A DNA stretch of 64,000 bases from NCBI RefSeq assembly GCF_022748595.1, contig NZ_JALDSX010000011.1:1-64000 (forward strand), given 5' to 3'. The notes under the pieces were generated by a model. That model ran no database searches and had not been told where the DNA came from. It saw only the letters and a program-made list of their open reading frames with translations. Origin of the DNA: Brevibacterium sp. ZH18. Its GTDB lineage: Bacteria > Actinomycetota > Actinomycetes > Actinomycetales > Brevibacteriaceae. Shown in pieces: positions 43,057 to 51,642 of the stretch (its first letter is position 1; the number at the start of each line of letters is the position of its first letter). Position numbers and translations under genes: made by a program.

Positions 43057-43497
43057 CTACCTGGGCCCAAGTGCGTGCCCGAAATGCTCCGCATCCCAAT
43101 CCACGCCGGGGCTGAGCGAGGGCCCCTCGCCTTCGACGATGACGAAGGTCATGGTGAGGTTCGCGTCGTGAGTGATCGAGAGGTGGATGTTCGTTGCCCC
43201 GATGCGGTGGAAATGTTCGAGGACCAGACCCCGCAGGCGGAATGAGGGCGCACCGGACCTCGCGGGGACCACCTCGGCGGATTGCCAGGGCAGCCATCCG
43301 GGGAAGCCGATCGCCTTCTTCAGGGCCTCCTTGGCGGAGAATCTCGCCGCCAAGGAGGCATCCGTGCGTCGTTTGCCGTTGCGTTTGAGCTGTTCGGCTG
43401 GGGTGAGCAGGCGATCGAGGAGTTCGGGGACACGCTCGATGTGCTCGGCAAAGCGCGGCACATCGGCGATGTCGGTGCCGATTCCCAGAATCGCCAT
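43057..43497 (-). CDS. acpS: Holo-acyl-carrier-protein synthase
   Basis: A 146-residue phosphopantetheinyl transferase. ILGIGTDIADV at the start supplies the metal-binding Asp, ARFSAKEALKKAIG near residue 50 is the second signature, and HLSITHDANLTMTFV near 105 the third. ATG 43497 lies ten bases after glmS. It activates acyl carrier protein with the CoA arm; coaA, the first CoA-synthesis gene, is 2 kb away. Confidence 0.93.
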   Translation of the reverse strand: MAILGIGTDIADVPRFAEHIERVPELLDRLLTPAEQLKRNGKRRTDASLAARFSAKEALKKAIGFPGWLPWQSAEVVPARSGAPSFRLRGLVLEHFHRIGATNIHLSITHDANLTMTFVIVEGEGPSLSPGVDWDAEHFGHALGPR

Positions 43498-43507
43498 GTC
43501 GTTCCCC

Positions 43508-45382
43508 TTATTCGACGGTGACGGACTTTGCCAGGTTGCGTGGCTGATCGACGTCGAGGCCCTTGGCCGTGGCCAGTTCCATCGCGAAGATCTGCAGCGG
43601 AACCGTGGTCAGCAGCGGAGCCATGAGGGTCGTGGTCTCGGGGACGTAGATGACCTCCGAGGCGAACTCGCGGACCTCTTCGTCACCTTCCTCGGCGATG
43701 ACCACGGTGTTCGCGCCGCGGGCCCGAACCTCCTGGATGTTCGAGATGACCTTGGCGTGCAGCGAATCGCGGCCGCGCTTGCTGGGCACGACGATGATGA
43801 CGAGCTGGCCGTCGTCGATCAGCGCGATCGGTCCGTGCTTGAGTTCACCGGCTGCGAAGCCCTCAGCATGGATGTAAGCGAGCTCCTTGAGCTTGAGTGC
43901 GCCCTCCATGGCCACAGGGAAGCCGACGTGGCGGCCCAGGAACAGCACCGAGTCGACATCCTGGTTGCGACGGGCCAGGGCCAGCACCTGCTCCTTGTCC
44001 TCGTCGAGGACGCGCTGGACCTTGGCCGGAATGGCCTGCAGCTCGGTGAGGATCGCTGCGATCTCGTCGCGGAACTTGTTGCCGCGCAGCTGTGCCAGGT
44101 AGAGACCCAGCAGGTAGCAGGCCACGACCTGGGAGAGGAACGCCTTCGTCGAGGCGACTGCGATCTCCGGGCCTGCGTGCGTGTAGAGAGCGGCGTCTGA
44201 TTCGCGCGGAATCGTCGAGCCGTAGGTATTGCAGATCGCGATGACCTTCGCGCCCTGCTGGCGGGCGTGACGGACAGCCATGATCGTGTCCATCGTCTCG
44301 CCGGACTGGGAGATCGCGACGACGAGGGTCTTCTCGTTGACGACCGGGTCACGATAGCGGAACTCGTGGGCGAGTTCAACCTCGACGGGCACGCGGCACC
44401 AGTGCTCGATCGCGTACCTTGCGACCTGACCGGCGTAGGCTGCCGTGCCACATGCGATGACGACGATCTTGTCGATGGTCTTGAGCACGGTCTCGTCGAT
44501 GTGCATCTCGTCGAGCGCGAGCTTGCCGTCGGTGTCCATGCGGCCCAGGAGGGTGTCGGCGACGGCCTGCGGCTGGTCGTGGATCTCCTTGTCCATGAAG
44601 GAGGCGAAGCCGCCCTTCTCAGCGGCAGCGGTGTCCCAGTTGACTTCGTATTGTGTGCCCTGCACCTCGTTGCCCTCGATGTCGGTGATGACGACGGCGT
44701 CGGGGGTGATGGTCACAACCTCGTCCTGACCGATCTCGACGGCTGTGCGGGTGTAGTCGATGAACGCGGCGACGTCGGAGCCGAGGAAGTTCTCGCCTTC
44801 GCCCAGGCCGATGACCAGAGGCGAATTGCGACGAGCTGCCACGACCGTACCGGGGGCGTCCGCGTGGACGGCCAGGAGGGTGAACGCGCCTTCGAGCTGA
44901 GTGGCGGTCACGCGCATGGCTTCGGTGAGGTCACCGGTGGTCTGGAAGTTCTTCGCCAGCTGAGCGGCGGCGACTTCGGTGTCCGTCTGTGAGAGGAACT
45001 CGACGCCCTCGGCAACGAGGTCGGCCTTGAGGTGCGCGAAGTTCTCGATGATGCCGTTGTGGATGACGGCGAGTTTGCCGCCATCGGCCAGATGGGGGTG
45101 GGCGTTGGCGTCGGTCGGACCGCCGTGGGTGGCCCACCGGGTGTGTCCGATGCCCGTCTGCGCTGCCGGCAGCGGGTGCTCGGCGAGTTCATCGGTCAGG
45201 GCCGAGAGCTTGCCGGCCTTCTTCGCGGTCTCCAGCTCGCCGCCAGCAGTGACGAGAGCAACACCCGCGGAGTCATACCCTCGGTATTCGAGCCGCTTGA
45301 GCCCACTGAGCACGACATCGAGCGCCGAGTGATCAGCATTATCAACGGATGCTTTGGATACATAGCCAACGATTCCACACAT
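43508..45382 (-). CDS. glmS: Glutamine-fructose-6-phosphate aminotransferase
   Basis: A 624-residue enzyme making glucosamine-6-phosphate for cell wall precursors. Cys2 of MCGIVGYV is the glutaminase nucleophile, and [11 protein letters not shown] follows. Two SIS isomerase domains occupy the C-terminal half ([18 protein letters not shown]), and the C terminus is [12 protein letters not shown] 45382 lies seven bases after TAAAAT. With glmM, 3.4 kb away, it gives two of the three UDP-GlcNAc steps. Confidence 0.96.
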   Translation of the reverse strand: MCGIVGYVSKASVDNADHSALDVVLSGLKRLEYRGYDSAGVALVTAGGELETAKKAGKLSALTDELAEHPLPAAQTGIGHTRWATHGGPTDANAHPHLADGGKLAVIHNGIIENFAHLKADLVAEGVEFLSQTDTEVAAAQLAKNFQTTGDLTEAMRVTATQLEGAFTLLAVHADAPGTVVAARRNSPLVIGLGEGENFLGSDVAAFIDYTRTAVEIGQDEVVTITPDAVVITDIEGNEVQGTQYEVNWDTAAAEKGGFASFMDKEIHDQPQAVADTLLGRMDTDGKLALDEMHIDETVLKTIDKIVVIACGTAAYAGQVARYAIEHWCRVPVEVELAHEFRYRDPVVNEKTLVVAISQSGETMDTIMAVRHARQQGAKVIAICNTYGSTIPRESDAALYTHAGPEIAVASTKAFLSQVVACYLLGLYLAQLRGNKFRDEIAAILTELQAIPAKVQRVLDEDKEQVLALARRNQDVDSVLFLGRHVGFPVAMEGALKLKELAYIHAEGFAAGELKHGPIALIDDGQLVIIVVPSKRGRDSLHAKVISNIQEVRARGANTVVIAEEGDEEVREFASEVIYVPETTTLMAPLLTTVPLQIFAMELATAKGLDVDQPRNLAKSVTVE

Positions 45383-45389
45383 GAGTCGA

Positions 45390-45395
45390 ATTTTA
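45390..45395 (-). promoter_or_regulatory. Putative leaderless -10 box of glmS
   Basis: TAAAAT on the minus strand ends seven bases before ATG 45382; no ribosome site intervenes. Confidence 0.55.
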
Positions 45396-45470
45396 CGCAA
45401 TGGAGTCAAATATGTTCGCATCGACCACCTCGGCGGCGGTGCGGACATGACGCATGACACAATTGGGGCC

Positions 45471-46508
45471 ATGACCCACGTCGATCCCATCCTTGACCGC
45501 GCGCGGCGCCTCGCGGGCCTCAACATCGGTCGCAAACCCGATGCTGAACCGACTTCCCCGTTCTGGGAGTTCGACCGCGAGGTGTGGGGAACCCTGGCCC
45601 AGGCCACTCCCCTGCCGCTGAAGCAGCGCGATATCGAGCGTCTGCGCGGTCTCGGCGATCGCATCAACCTCGACGAGGTGGCGCAGGTCTATCTGCCACT
45701 GTCGCGCCTGCTCAACCTCTACGTCTCCGCCCGCCGGGCCAAGCACGACATGACGCGCGAGTTCTTCTCTCCGCTGCACGAGCAGGGCATGGAGCCGCAG
45801 GAGGCCAAGCGCACGCCGTTCGTCATCGGCGTGGCCGGATCCGTAGCCGTGGGTAAGTCCACGACCGCTCGCGTCCTGCGCGAGCTGCTGGCCCGCTGGC
45901 CCGACACCCCGCGCGTCGAACTCATCACGACCGACGGCTTCCTCTACTCGAACGCCGAACTCGATCGGAGACGACTCAACGGTCGCAAGGGCTTCCCCGA
46001 GTCCTACGACCGGCGCAAGCTGCTGCGGTTCATCTCGGCGGTGAAGTCGGGCTCCCCCGAGGTCCGCGCACCCGTGTACTCGCACCACACCTATGACATC
46101 GTCCCCGGCGCCGAGGTGGTCGTCCGCTCCCCCGATGTCCTCATCGTCGAGGGCCTCAACGTCCTCCAACCCGCCCGGCCGCGCAGCGACGGAACGTTGG
46201 GACTGTCGATCAGCGACTACTTCGACTTCTCCGTCTACGTCGACGCCCGTTCGAAGAACATCCGCGAGTGGTACATCTCGCGCTTCCTCAAACTCAAGCA
46301 CGGTGCATTCCAGGACACGGACTCGTACTTCCACCGCTATTCGAAGCTCGACGACGAAGAGGCAGTGACGCTGGCGACGGAGATCTGGGACTCGATCAAC
46401 TTCCCGAACCTGCGTGAGAACGTTCAGCCCAGCCGGGGCCGCGCGGATCTCGTGCTGCACAAGTCAGGCGATCACACGATCCGCAAGGTCCAGCTGCGCA
46501 AGCTCTGA
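45471..46508 (+). CDS. coaA: Type I pantothenate kinase
   Basis: A 345-residue enzyme that phosphorylates pantothenate in the first step of CoA synthesis. The P-loop is [12 protein letters not shown] near residue 128, followed by [10 protein letters not shown] and [13 protein letters not shown], all type I signatures. ATG 45471 lies seven bases after CACAAT; ATG codons at 45447 and 45454 are weaker choices. It diverges from glmS over 88 bases that include one copy of the 12-mer CCACCTCGGCGG. Its last codons and stop are tandemly copied downstream. Confidence 0.94.
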   Translation: MTHVDPILDRARRLAGLNIGRKPDAEPTSPFWEFDREVWGTLAQATPLPLKQRDIERLRGLGDRINLDEVAQVYLPLSRLLNLYVSARRAKHDMTREFFSPLHEQGMEPQEAKRTPFVIGVAGSVAVGKSTTARVLRELLARWPDTPRVELITTDGFLYSNAELDRRRLNGRKGFPESYDRRKLLRFISAVKSGSPEVRAPVYSHHTYDIVPGAEVVVRSPDVLIVEGLNVLQPARPRSDGTLGLSISDYFDFSVYVDARSKNIREWYISRFLKLKHGAFQDTDSYFHRYSKLDDEEAVTLATEIWDSINFPNLRENVQPSRGRADLVLHKSGDHTIRKVQLRKL

Positions 46509-46562
46509 GTTAGGCAGTTGTGCAAGCTCTGAGTCAGTCCGCTGCGCAAACTCTGAGCCAGT
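46491..46562 (+). repeat. Three 24-bp tandem units over the coaA stop codon
   Basis: Units 46491-46514, 46515-46538 and 46539-46562, plus a partial fourth. The first contains the coaA end (QLRKL-stop); the later ones repeat GCAA(G/A)CTCTGAG out of any gene. Confidence 0.88.
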
Positions 46563-46827
46563 CTGCTGCGGCCTGCACGTGACGTCTCTCACCAGAGCCC
46601 CCGCGCGACCACCTCGGGGAAATAGATTCGACCCCGCCATAGTTGCACTGAGTGCATGGTTCGATGCCTCGGCATCTGCGACGGCTTCGAATCTGAGAAC
46701 AGCTCTGTCCGATTGCGACCGTTCGACCCGGCGCAATACGACACGGTCCCGCACACACGTGCCGCCGGGGACCTGAGTCCGGGCATCGAACGCCCCCACC
46801 GGGGTGCCAAAAGGAGAAGAGGCCGAT
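46509..46827 (+). other. 319-bp intergenic region coaA to ABC exporter
   Basis: Its first 54 bases are the tandem copies of the coaA end. The remainder holds the exporter promoter; TTGCGA near 46716 is a weak -35 candidate. The ribosome site AAAGGAGAAGAGG at about 46810-46822 precedes ATG 46828. No gene found. Confidence 0.5.
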
Positions 46828-48690
46828 ATGAGTCTGCAGTCAGCGCACAGGGTGATGTACAACTCCGTGTCGAGCAAGAAGACCCAACAGACCTCGATCA
46901 AGCCGGGCACGTACCGGCGGATCGCCTCATTCGCGACCTCGCATAAGAAGCGCCTCGTCGTCTTCCTCATCCTCTCCGTCGGATCCGCCGTCATCGGCGT
47001 CCTCAACCCGGTCCTGGCCGGCAAAGTCGTCAACGCGATCACCGGCGGCGGTCCCGTGGCGACGGTCGCATGGCTGGCCGTGGCGATCGGCGGACTGGCG
47101 ATCGCCGATGCTGCGATCACAATCTCCAACCGGTATCTGTCGTCGAGGATCGGTGAGGGTCTCATCTTCGACCTGCGCACGGCGGTCTACGCTCACGTGC
47201 AGAAGATGCCGATCGCCTTCTTCAACCGCACCCGCACCGGTGCCTTGGTCTCGCGGCTGAATACCGATGTCATCGGCGCTCAGCGCGCATTCTCGAACAC
47301 GCTTTCGGGCATCGTGTCGAACTTCGTGTCGCTGGCGCTGACCGTCGGTGTGATGGTCACGATCTCCTGGCAGGTCACAGTCATGTCGATCCTGCTGCTG
47401 CCCCTGTTCATCATCCCGACGAAGATGCTCAGCGGGAAGCTCGCCTCACTGCAGTTCCAGGCGGCGGACAACTCAGCGAGTATGTCGACCCGGATGACCG
47501 AGCGCTTCTCCGCCGGCGGAGCGACTCTCGTCAAACTCTTCGGCAACCCCAGGATCGAAAACGACGAATTCGCCGATCGTGCCGGTCAGGTCCGCGACAT
47601 CGGCGTCAAAGTCGCCATGCTCCAGTCGACGTTCGTGTCTTCGCTGACGCTGGTCTCAGCTCTGGCCCTGGCTCTGGTCTACGGTGTCGGCGGTGCCCAG
47701 GCAGTCCTCGGCCACCTCAATGCCGGTCAGGTCGTCACCCTGGCACTGCTCCTGACCCGCCTCTACACACCCCTGACGATGCTCGCGAACGCGCGCCTGG
47801 ACATCATGAGCGCCGTCGTCAGCTTCCAGCGCGTCTTCGAGATCCTCGACCTCGTGCCTCTGATCAAGGAGCCCGAGTCCCCGAAGTCACTGCCCAAGGG
47901 CGGTCTCGACGTGACGTTCTCGAACGTCGACTTCGCCTACCCGAGTGCTGAGCAGGTCAGTCTCGCCAGCCTCGAGGACGTCTCGGTCCTCGATGCCAGA
48001 GGCGGCGAAGAGGTCCTGCACTCACTCGACTTCACGATTCCAGCCGGACACACTGTTGCCCTTGTCGGCTCCTCCGGAGCGGGCAAGTCGACGATCTCCT
48101 CGCTGCTGCCCCGCCTCTACGACGTCACCTCGGGCTCAATCACGATCGGCGGAGTCGACGTGCGGGAACTGTCGAGCGAGACCCTGCGGAAGACCGTCGG
48201 CGTGGTCACGCAGGACGGGCACGTCTTCCACGAGTCGATCCGCTCGAACCTGACCCTGGCCAAACCGGAGGCCACCGATGCCGAACTCAACAGTGCTCTC
48301 GACCGCGCGCAGCTCCACCATGTCATCGCGGACCTGCCCGACGGCTTGGACACGATCATCGGTGAACGCGGCTACCGCCTTTCCGGCGGAGAGCGCCAGC
48401 GCTTGACGATCGCACGGATGCTGTTGGCCTCTCCGGAGGTCGTGGTCCTCGACGAGGCAACCTCCGCGCTGGACTCGACGAACGAAGCGGCCGTGCAGGC
48501 AGCACTCAACCAGGCCATGAGCGGTCGCACCGCGATGGTCATCGCGCACCGGCTCTCGACCATTCGGCAGGCCGACACCATCCTCGTCATCGAAGCCGGA
48601 CGCATCGTCGAATCCGGATCGCACGACGAACTGCTGGCGCAGAGCGGTCGCTACGCGGAGCTCTACAAGACACAGTTCGCCTCGAGCTGA
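46828..48690 (+). CDS. ABC exporter (fused membrane and ATPase domains)
   Basis: A 620-residue half-transporter that works as a dimer. Six helices lie in about residues 45-325, including FFNRTRTGALVSRLNTD, the coupling-helix region. The ATPase has Walker A GSSGAGKST near residue 412, Q-loop TQDGH, signature RLSGGERQRLTIARML and Walker B VVVLDEATSALD, and the switch His lies in IAHRLST. It resembles MsbA/LmrA-type lipid or multidrug exporters. Substrate is unknown. The strong ribosome site decides ATG 46828 over a start eight codons upstream. Confidence 0.9.
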   Translation: MSLQSAHRVMYNSVSSKKTQQTSIKPGTYRRIASFATSHKKRLVVFLILSVGSAVIGVLNPVLAGKVVNAITGGGPVATVAWLAVAIGGLAIADAAITISNRYLSSRIGEGLIFDLRTAVYAHVQKMPIAFFNRTRTGALVSRLNTDVIGAQRAFSNTLSGIVSNFVSLALTVGVMVTISWQVTVMSILLLPLFIIPTKMLSGKLASLQFQAADNSASMSTRMTERFSAGGATLVKLFGNPRIENDEFADRAGQVRDIGVKVAMLQSTFVSSLTLVSALALALVYGVGGAQAVLGHLNAGQVVTLALLLTRLYTPLTMLANARLDIMSAVVSFQRVFEILDLVPLIKEPESPKSLPKGGLDVTFSNVDFAYPSAEQVSLASLEDVSVLDARGGEEVLHSLDFTIPAGHTVALVGSSGAGKSTISSLLPRLYDVTSGSITIGGVDVRELSSETLRKTVGVVTQDGHVFHESIRSNLTLAKPEATDAELNSALDRAQLHHVIADLPDGLDTIIGERGYRLSGGERQRLTIARMLLASPEVVVLDEATSALDSTNEAAVQAALNQAMSGRTAMVIAHRLSTIRQADTILVIEAGRIVESGSHDELLAQSGRYAELYKTQFASS

Positions 48691-48753
48691 GGCATCCGCC
48701 GGCGCAGCCAGAACGGCACGGGCGGCGGGAGCGGCACGGCCCGCGCCACACAC

Positions 48754-50106
48754 TTACAGCGCCAGGTGCTCCTTGACGCTGGCGGCCAGGCGCTCAGCCT
48801 GGGCCTGAGCCGCGTCCTCGGTCTCAGCTTCGACCATGACGCGGATCAACGGTTCAGTTCCCGAGGCACGCAGGAGGACACGGCCGGAGCCTGCGAGTTC
48901 GGCTTCGACGGCTCCGACTTCGGCCGCCACCTGAGGATGATCAACTCCGTTCTTGTCGACGCCCTTGACGTTGACGAGTGCCTGCGGCAGCTGCGGGATC
49001 TCGGCAGCCAGATCGGCAAGGGTCCGCTTCGAGTCGGCCATGCGCTTCATCAGGTGCAGAGCTGTCTGCACTCCGTCACCGGTGGTGCCGTGATCGAGCA
49101 TGAGGACGTGACCGGACTGCTCACCGCCGAGGACGAAACCGTCGGCGAGCATGCGTTCGAGCACGTACCGGTCGCCGACAGCGGTCTGGACCGTGTCGAT
49201 CGAGTACTTGTCCATGGCCTGCTTGAGGCCGATGTTCGACATCACGGTCGTCACGAGAGTGTTGCCGGTGAGTTCGCCGAGCTCCTTGAGGCCGATGGCG
49301 AGGATACCCATCAGCTGGTCGCCGTTGATGACACGGCCGAGCGAATCGACGGCCAGGCACCGGTCGGCGTCACCGTCGAAGGCCACGCCCAGGTCCGACT
49401 GGGTCTCGACGACGAGACGCTGCAGGGGCTCGAGATGGGTGGAGCCGACACCGTCGTTGATGTTGAAGCCATCAGGTTCGGCGGCGGAGACGATGACCTC
49501 GGCGCCAGCCTGGCGCAGTGCAGCAGGACCGACGATGGATGCGGCACCATGGGCGCAGTCGACGACGACCTTGAGTCCGGACAGGGGGCGGGTGCCCTCG
49601 GCGTCGAGGGAGCGCACGAGCTTCTCCGTGTACTCATCGGCAGCGGCCGGATAGCGGGAGATGCGTCCGACGTCGGCGCCGGTCGGGCGATCCCAGTCCT
49701 GGTCGAGGATCGCGAGGATCTCGTCTTCGACGGCGTCGTCGAGTTTCGTTCCTCCGGCGGCGAAGAATTTGATGCCGTTGTCGGGCATCGGATTGTGTGA
49801 GGCGGAGATGACCACGCCGAAGGCCGCACCGGTGTCCTTGACGACGCTGGCGATGCCCGGCGTCGGCAGCATGCCGGCGTCGAGCACATCGATTCCGGCC
49901 GAGGCGATGCCAGCGCTGATGGCAGCGGAGAGGAACTCACCGGAGACACGGGTGTCGCGGCCGACGACGGCGAAGGGTCGTTTGCCGCCGCTCCAGCCGC
50001 GGGAGAGTGTCCGCGAGCCCGCGACCGAAAGTTGAAGGGCCAGCTTGGCGGAGATGTCGCGGTTTGCAAGCCCGCGCACCCCGTCGGTGCCGAAGAGTCG
50101 TGTCAT
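48754..50106 (-). CDS. glmM: Phosphoglucosamine mutase
   Basis: A 450-residue enzyme converting glucosamine-6-phosphate to the 1-phosphate for UDP-GlcNAc. RLFGTDGVRGLAN at the start, VISASHNPMPDNGIKFF with the phosphoserine near residue 100, AFDGDADRC metal loop near 240, and LRASGTEPLIRVMVE at the C terminus are diagnostic. ATG 50106 follows AGGAAAGGA. Upstream on the minus strand TACTAATAT (about 50135-50143) is a plausible -10. Confidence 0.95.
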   Translation of the reverse strand: MTRLFGTDGVRGLANRDISAKLALQLSVAGSRTLSRGWSGGKRPFAVVGRDTRVSGEFLSAAISAGIASAGIDVLDAGMLPTPGIASVVKDTGAAFGVVISASHNPMPDNGIKFFAAGGTKLDDAVEDEILAILDQDWDRPTGADVGRISRYPAAADEYTEKLVRSLDAEGTRPLSGLKVVVDCAHGAASIVGPAALRQAGAEVIVSAAEPDGFNINDGVGSTHLEPLQRLVVETQSDLGVAFDGDADRCLAVDSLGRVINGDQLMGILAIGLKELGELTGNTLVTTVMSNIGLKQAMDKYSIDTVQTAVGDRYVLERMLADGFVLGGEQSGHVLMLDHGTTGDGVQTALHLMKRMADSKRTLADLAAEIPQLPQALVNVKGVDKNGVDHPQVAAEVGAVEAELAGSGRVLLRASGTEPLIRVMVEAETEDAAQAQAERLAASVKEHLAL

Positions 50107-50276
50107 GGAAGATCCTTTCCTCAAGTTCCCGTCGATATTAGTACATGCCATCGCCGAGGCGGTGGTGACTGACCGTCGCCGGTGCAGATTCGTCGCGAAG
50201 ACTGTCTCACCGCAGGGAGAGAGTACGCCGTCTGCGTACAGAGGTGGTGGTGCGAATAAGGGAGTGAATGCGCGAA

Positions 50277-50307
50277 ATGCGGCCCCGAACCGGGTTCGGG
50301 GCCGCAT
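50277..50307 (-). terminator. Strong hairpin downstream of rpsI
   Basis: Perfect 14-bp GC-rich arms (50277-50290 and 50294-50307) with a three-base loop, 74 bases past the rpsI stop. The following tract is only weakly T-rich on the minus strand. It separates the ribosomal genes from glmM. Confidence 0.75.
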
Positions 50308-50380
50308 CGCGGTGTTCGTCGAGCGTGACTGCTGGTAACTGCGCTTCAGCGGCAGGCCAGGCGCAGTCCGGAGAGCAGAA

Positions 50381-50896
50381 TCAGCGCTTCGAGAACTGAG
50401 GTGCCTTGCGAGCCTTCTTGAGACCGGCCTTCTTGCGCTCGGGGACGCGTGCGTCGCGGCGCAGGTAGCCTGCCTTCTTCAGCTCGGCACGGTTCGACTC
50501 TTCGTCGATCTGGTTGAGCGAACGGGCAATGCCCAGACGGACTGCTCCGGCCTGGCCGGAAGGTCCGCCGCCACCGATGCGCACGATGACGTCGAAACGT
50601 CCTTCGAGGTCGAGAAGGCGGAACGGCTCGTTCACGAGCTGCTGGTGCAGCTTGTTCGGGAAGTACTCTTCGAGAGTGCGTCCGTTGATGGTCCACTCGC
50701 CGGATCCGGGGATCAGGCGGACGCGAGCAATTGCCTGCTTGCGACGACCGACTGCGCTGCCGGGAGCGGTCAGGGACTGTCCACGACCGCCGGCGGTCTG
50801 TTCGCCCAAGCCTGCGGATGCGGGAGTCTCAGAAGTGTATTCGGTTGCTGTCGGTTCTTCGACAGCCTCTGTCTCATTGGTGGTTTCTTCAGCCAC
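50381..50896 (-). CDS. rpsI: 30S ribosomal protein S9
   Basis: A 171-residue protein. The conserved core begins [12 protein letters not shown] near residue 50, followed by [20 protein letters not shown], and the C terminus is [12 protein letters not shown], whose last residues reach the ribosomal P-site tRNA in S9. The N-terminal 45 residues are an acidic Thr/Glu-rich extension common in actinobacteria. The start is GTG 50896 with GAGGAGAACC upstream. It is 37 bases after rplM. Confidence 0.97.
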   Translation of the reverse strand: MAEETTNETEAVEEPTATEYTSETPASAGLGEQTAGGRGQSLTAPGSAVGRRKQAIARVRLIPGSGEWTINGRTLEEYFPNKLHQQLVNEPFRLLDLEGRFDVIVRIGGGGPSGQAGAVRLGIARSLNQIDEESNRAELKKAGYLRRDARVPERKKAGLKKARKAPQFSKR

Positions 50897-50933
50897 GGTT
50901 CTCCTCGAAAAGTCTAGGTCTCGAACAGGGCGC

Positions 50934-51377
50934 TTACTGCGCGACCTGACCGAGTTCGTACGGCTGCGGATTCTGAGCGGCGTGAGGGTGTTCTCCACCC
51001 TTGTACACCTTCAGCTTCTGCATCTGGGCACGTCCGAGACGAGTCTTCGGAACCATTCCGCTGACAGCCTTCTCGACTGCACGCTCGGGGTTGGTGGCAA
51101 GAAGCTCGGCGTAGTTGACGCTCTTGAGGCCGCCCGGGTAACCCGAGTGGTGGTAAGCGCGCTTCTGATCGAGCTTCGCACCGGTCAATGCGACCTTGTC
51201 GGCATTGATGATGATGACGAAATCGCCGGTATCGATATGAGGAGCAAAGGTGGTCTTGTGCTTGCCGCGCAACAGGGTTGCAACCTTGGCAGCAAGACGA
51301 CCGAGCACCTGGTCAGTGGCGTCAACGACGTGCCACTGGCGCTCAATATCGCCGGGCTTGGGAGTGTACGTACGCAA
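50934..51377 (-). CDS. rplM: 50S ribosomal protein L13
   Basis: A 147-residue protein. [37 protein letters not shown] and YYHSGYPGG-like [11 protein letters not shown] are L13 signatures. The start codon is TTG 51377, supported by AGAAGG six to seven bases upstream and by the expected N terminus RTYTPK. First gene of the rplM-rpsI operon, as in most bacteria. Confidence 0.97.
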   Translation of the reverse strand: MRTYTPKPGDIERQWHVVDATDQVLGRLAAKVATLLRGKHKTTFAPHIDTGDFVIIINADKVALTGAKLDQKRAYHHSGYPGGLKSVNYAELLATNPERAVEKAVSGMVPKTRLGRAQMQKLKVYKGGEHPHAAQNPQPYELGQVAQ

Positions 51378-51630
51378 AAGTAGCCTTCTTTTCGTATCTC
51401 TTGGTGTAGTGCTGTGGACTCATCCGGTCGTGAGGTCGATGAGTCAGTGACACTGATTGTTTTCAATCGGGTCTGTCCGCCGAGGTTTCCCCTCACCTAC
51501 GGGCCTGCAACGCATGAGGCTATGTAAGGGAGCACGACGGACACACACAACGACAATCAAATATACACGCTCCCGCTCCCGCGGAGCAAACGCTCAGGCC
51601 AGTGACAGAGCGGGTGGAAAGCTGAGCCGA

Positions 51631-51636
51631 TACTAT
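51631..51636 (+). promoter_or_regulatory. Putative leaderless -10 box of the paralogue pair
   Basis: TACTAT ends six bases before GTG 51643, indicating one promoter for both overlapping genes. Confidence 0.5.
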
Positions 51637-51642
51637 TGTCCT

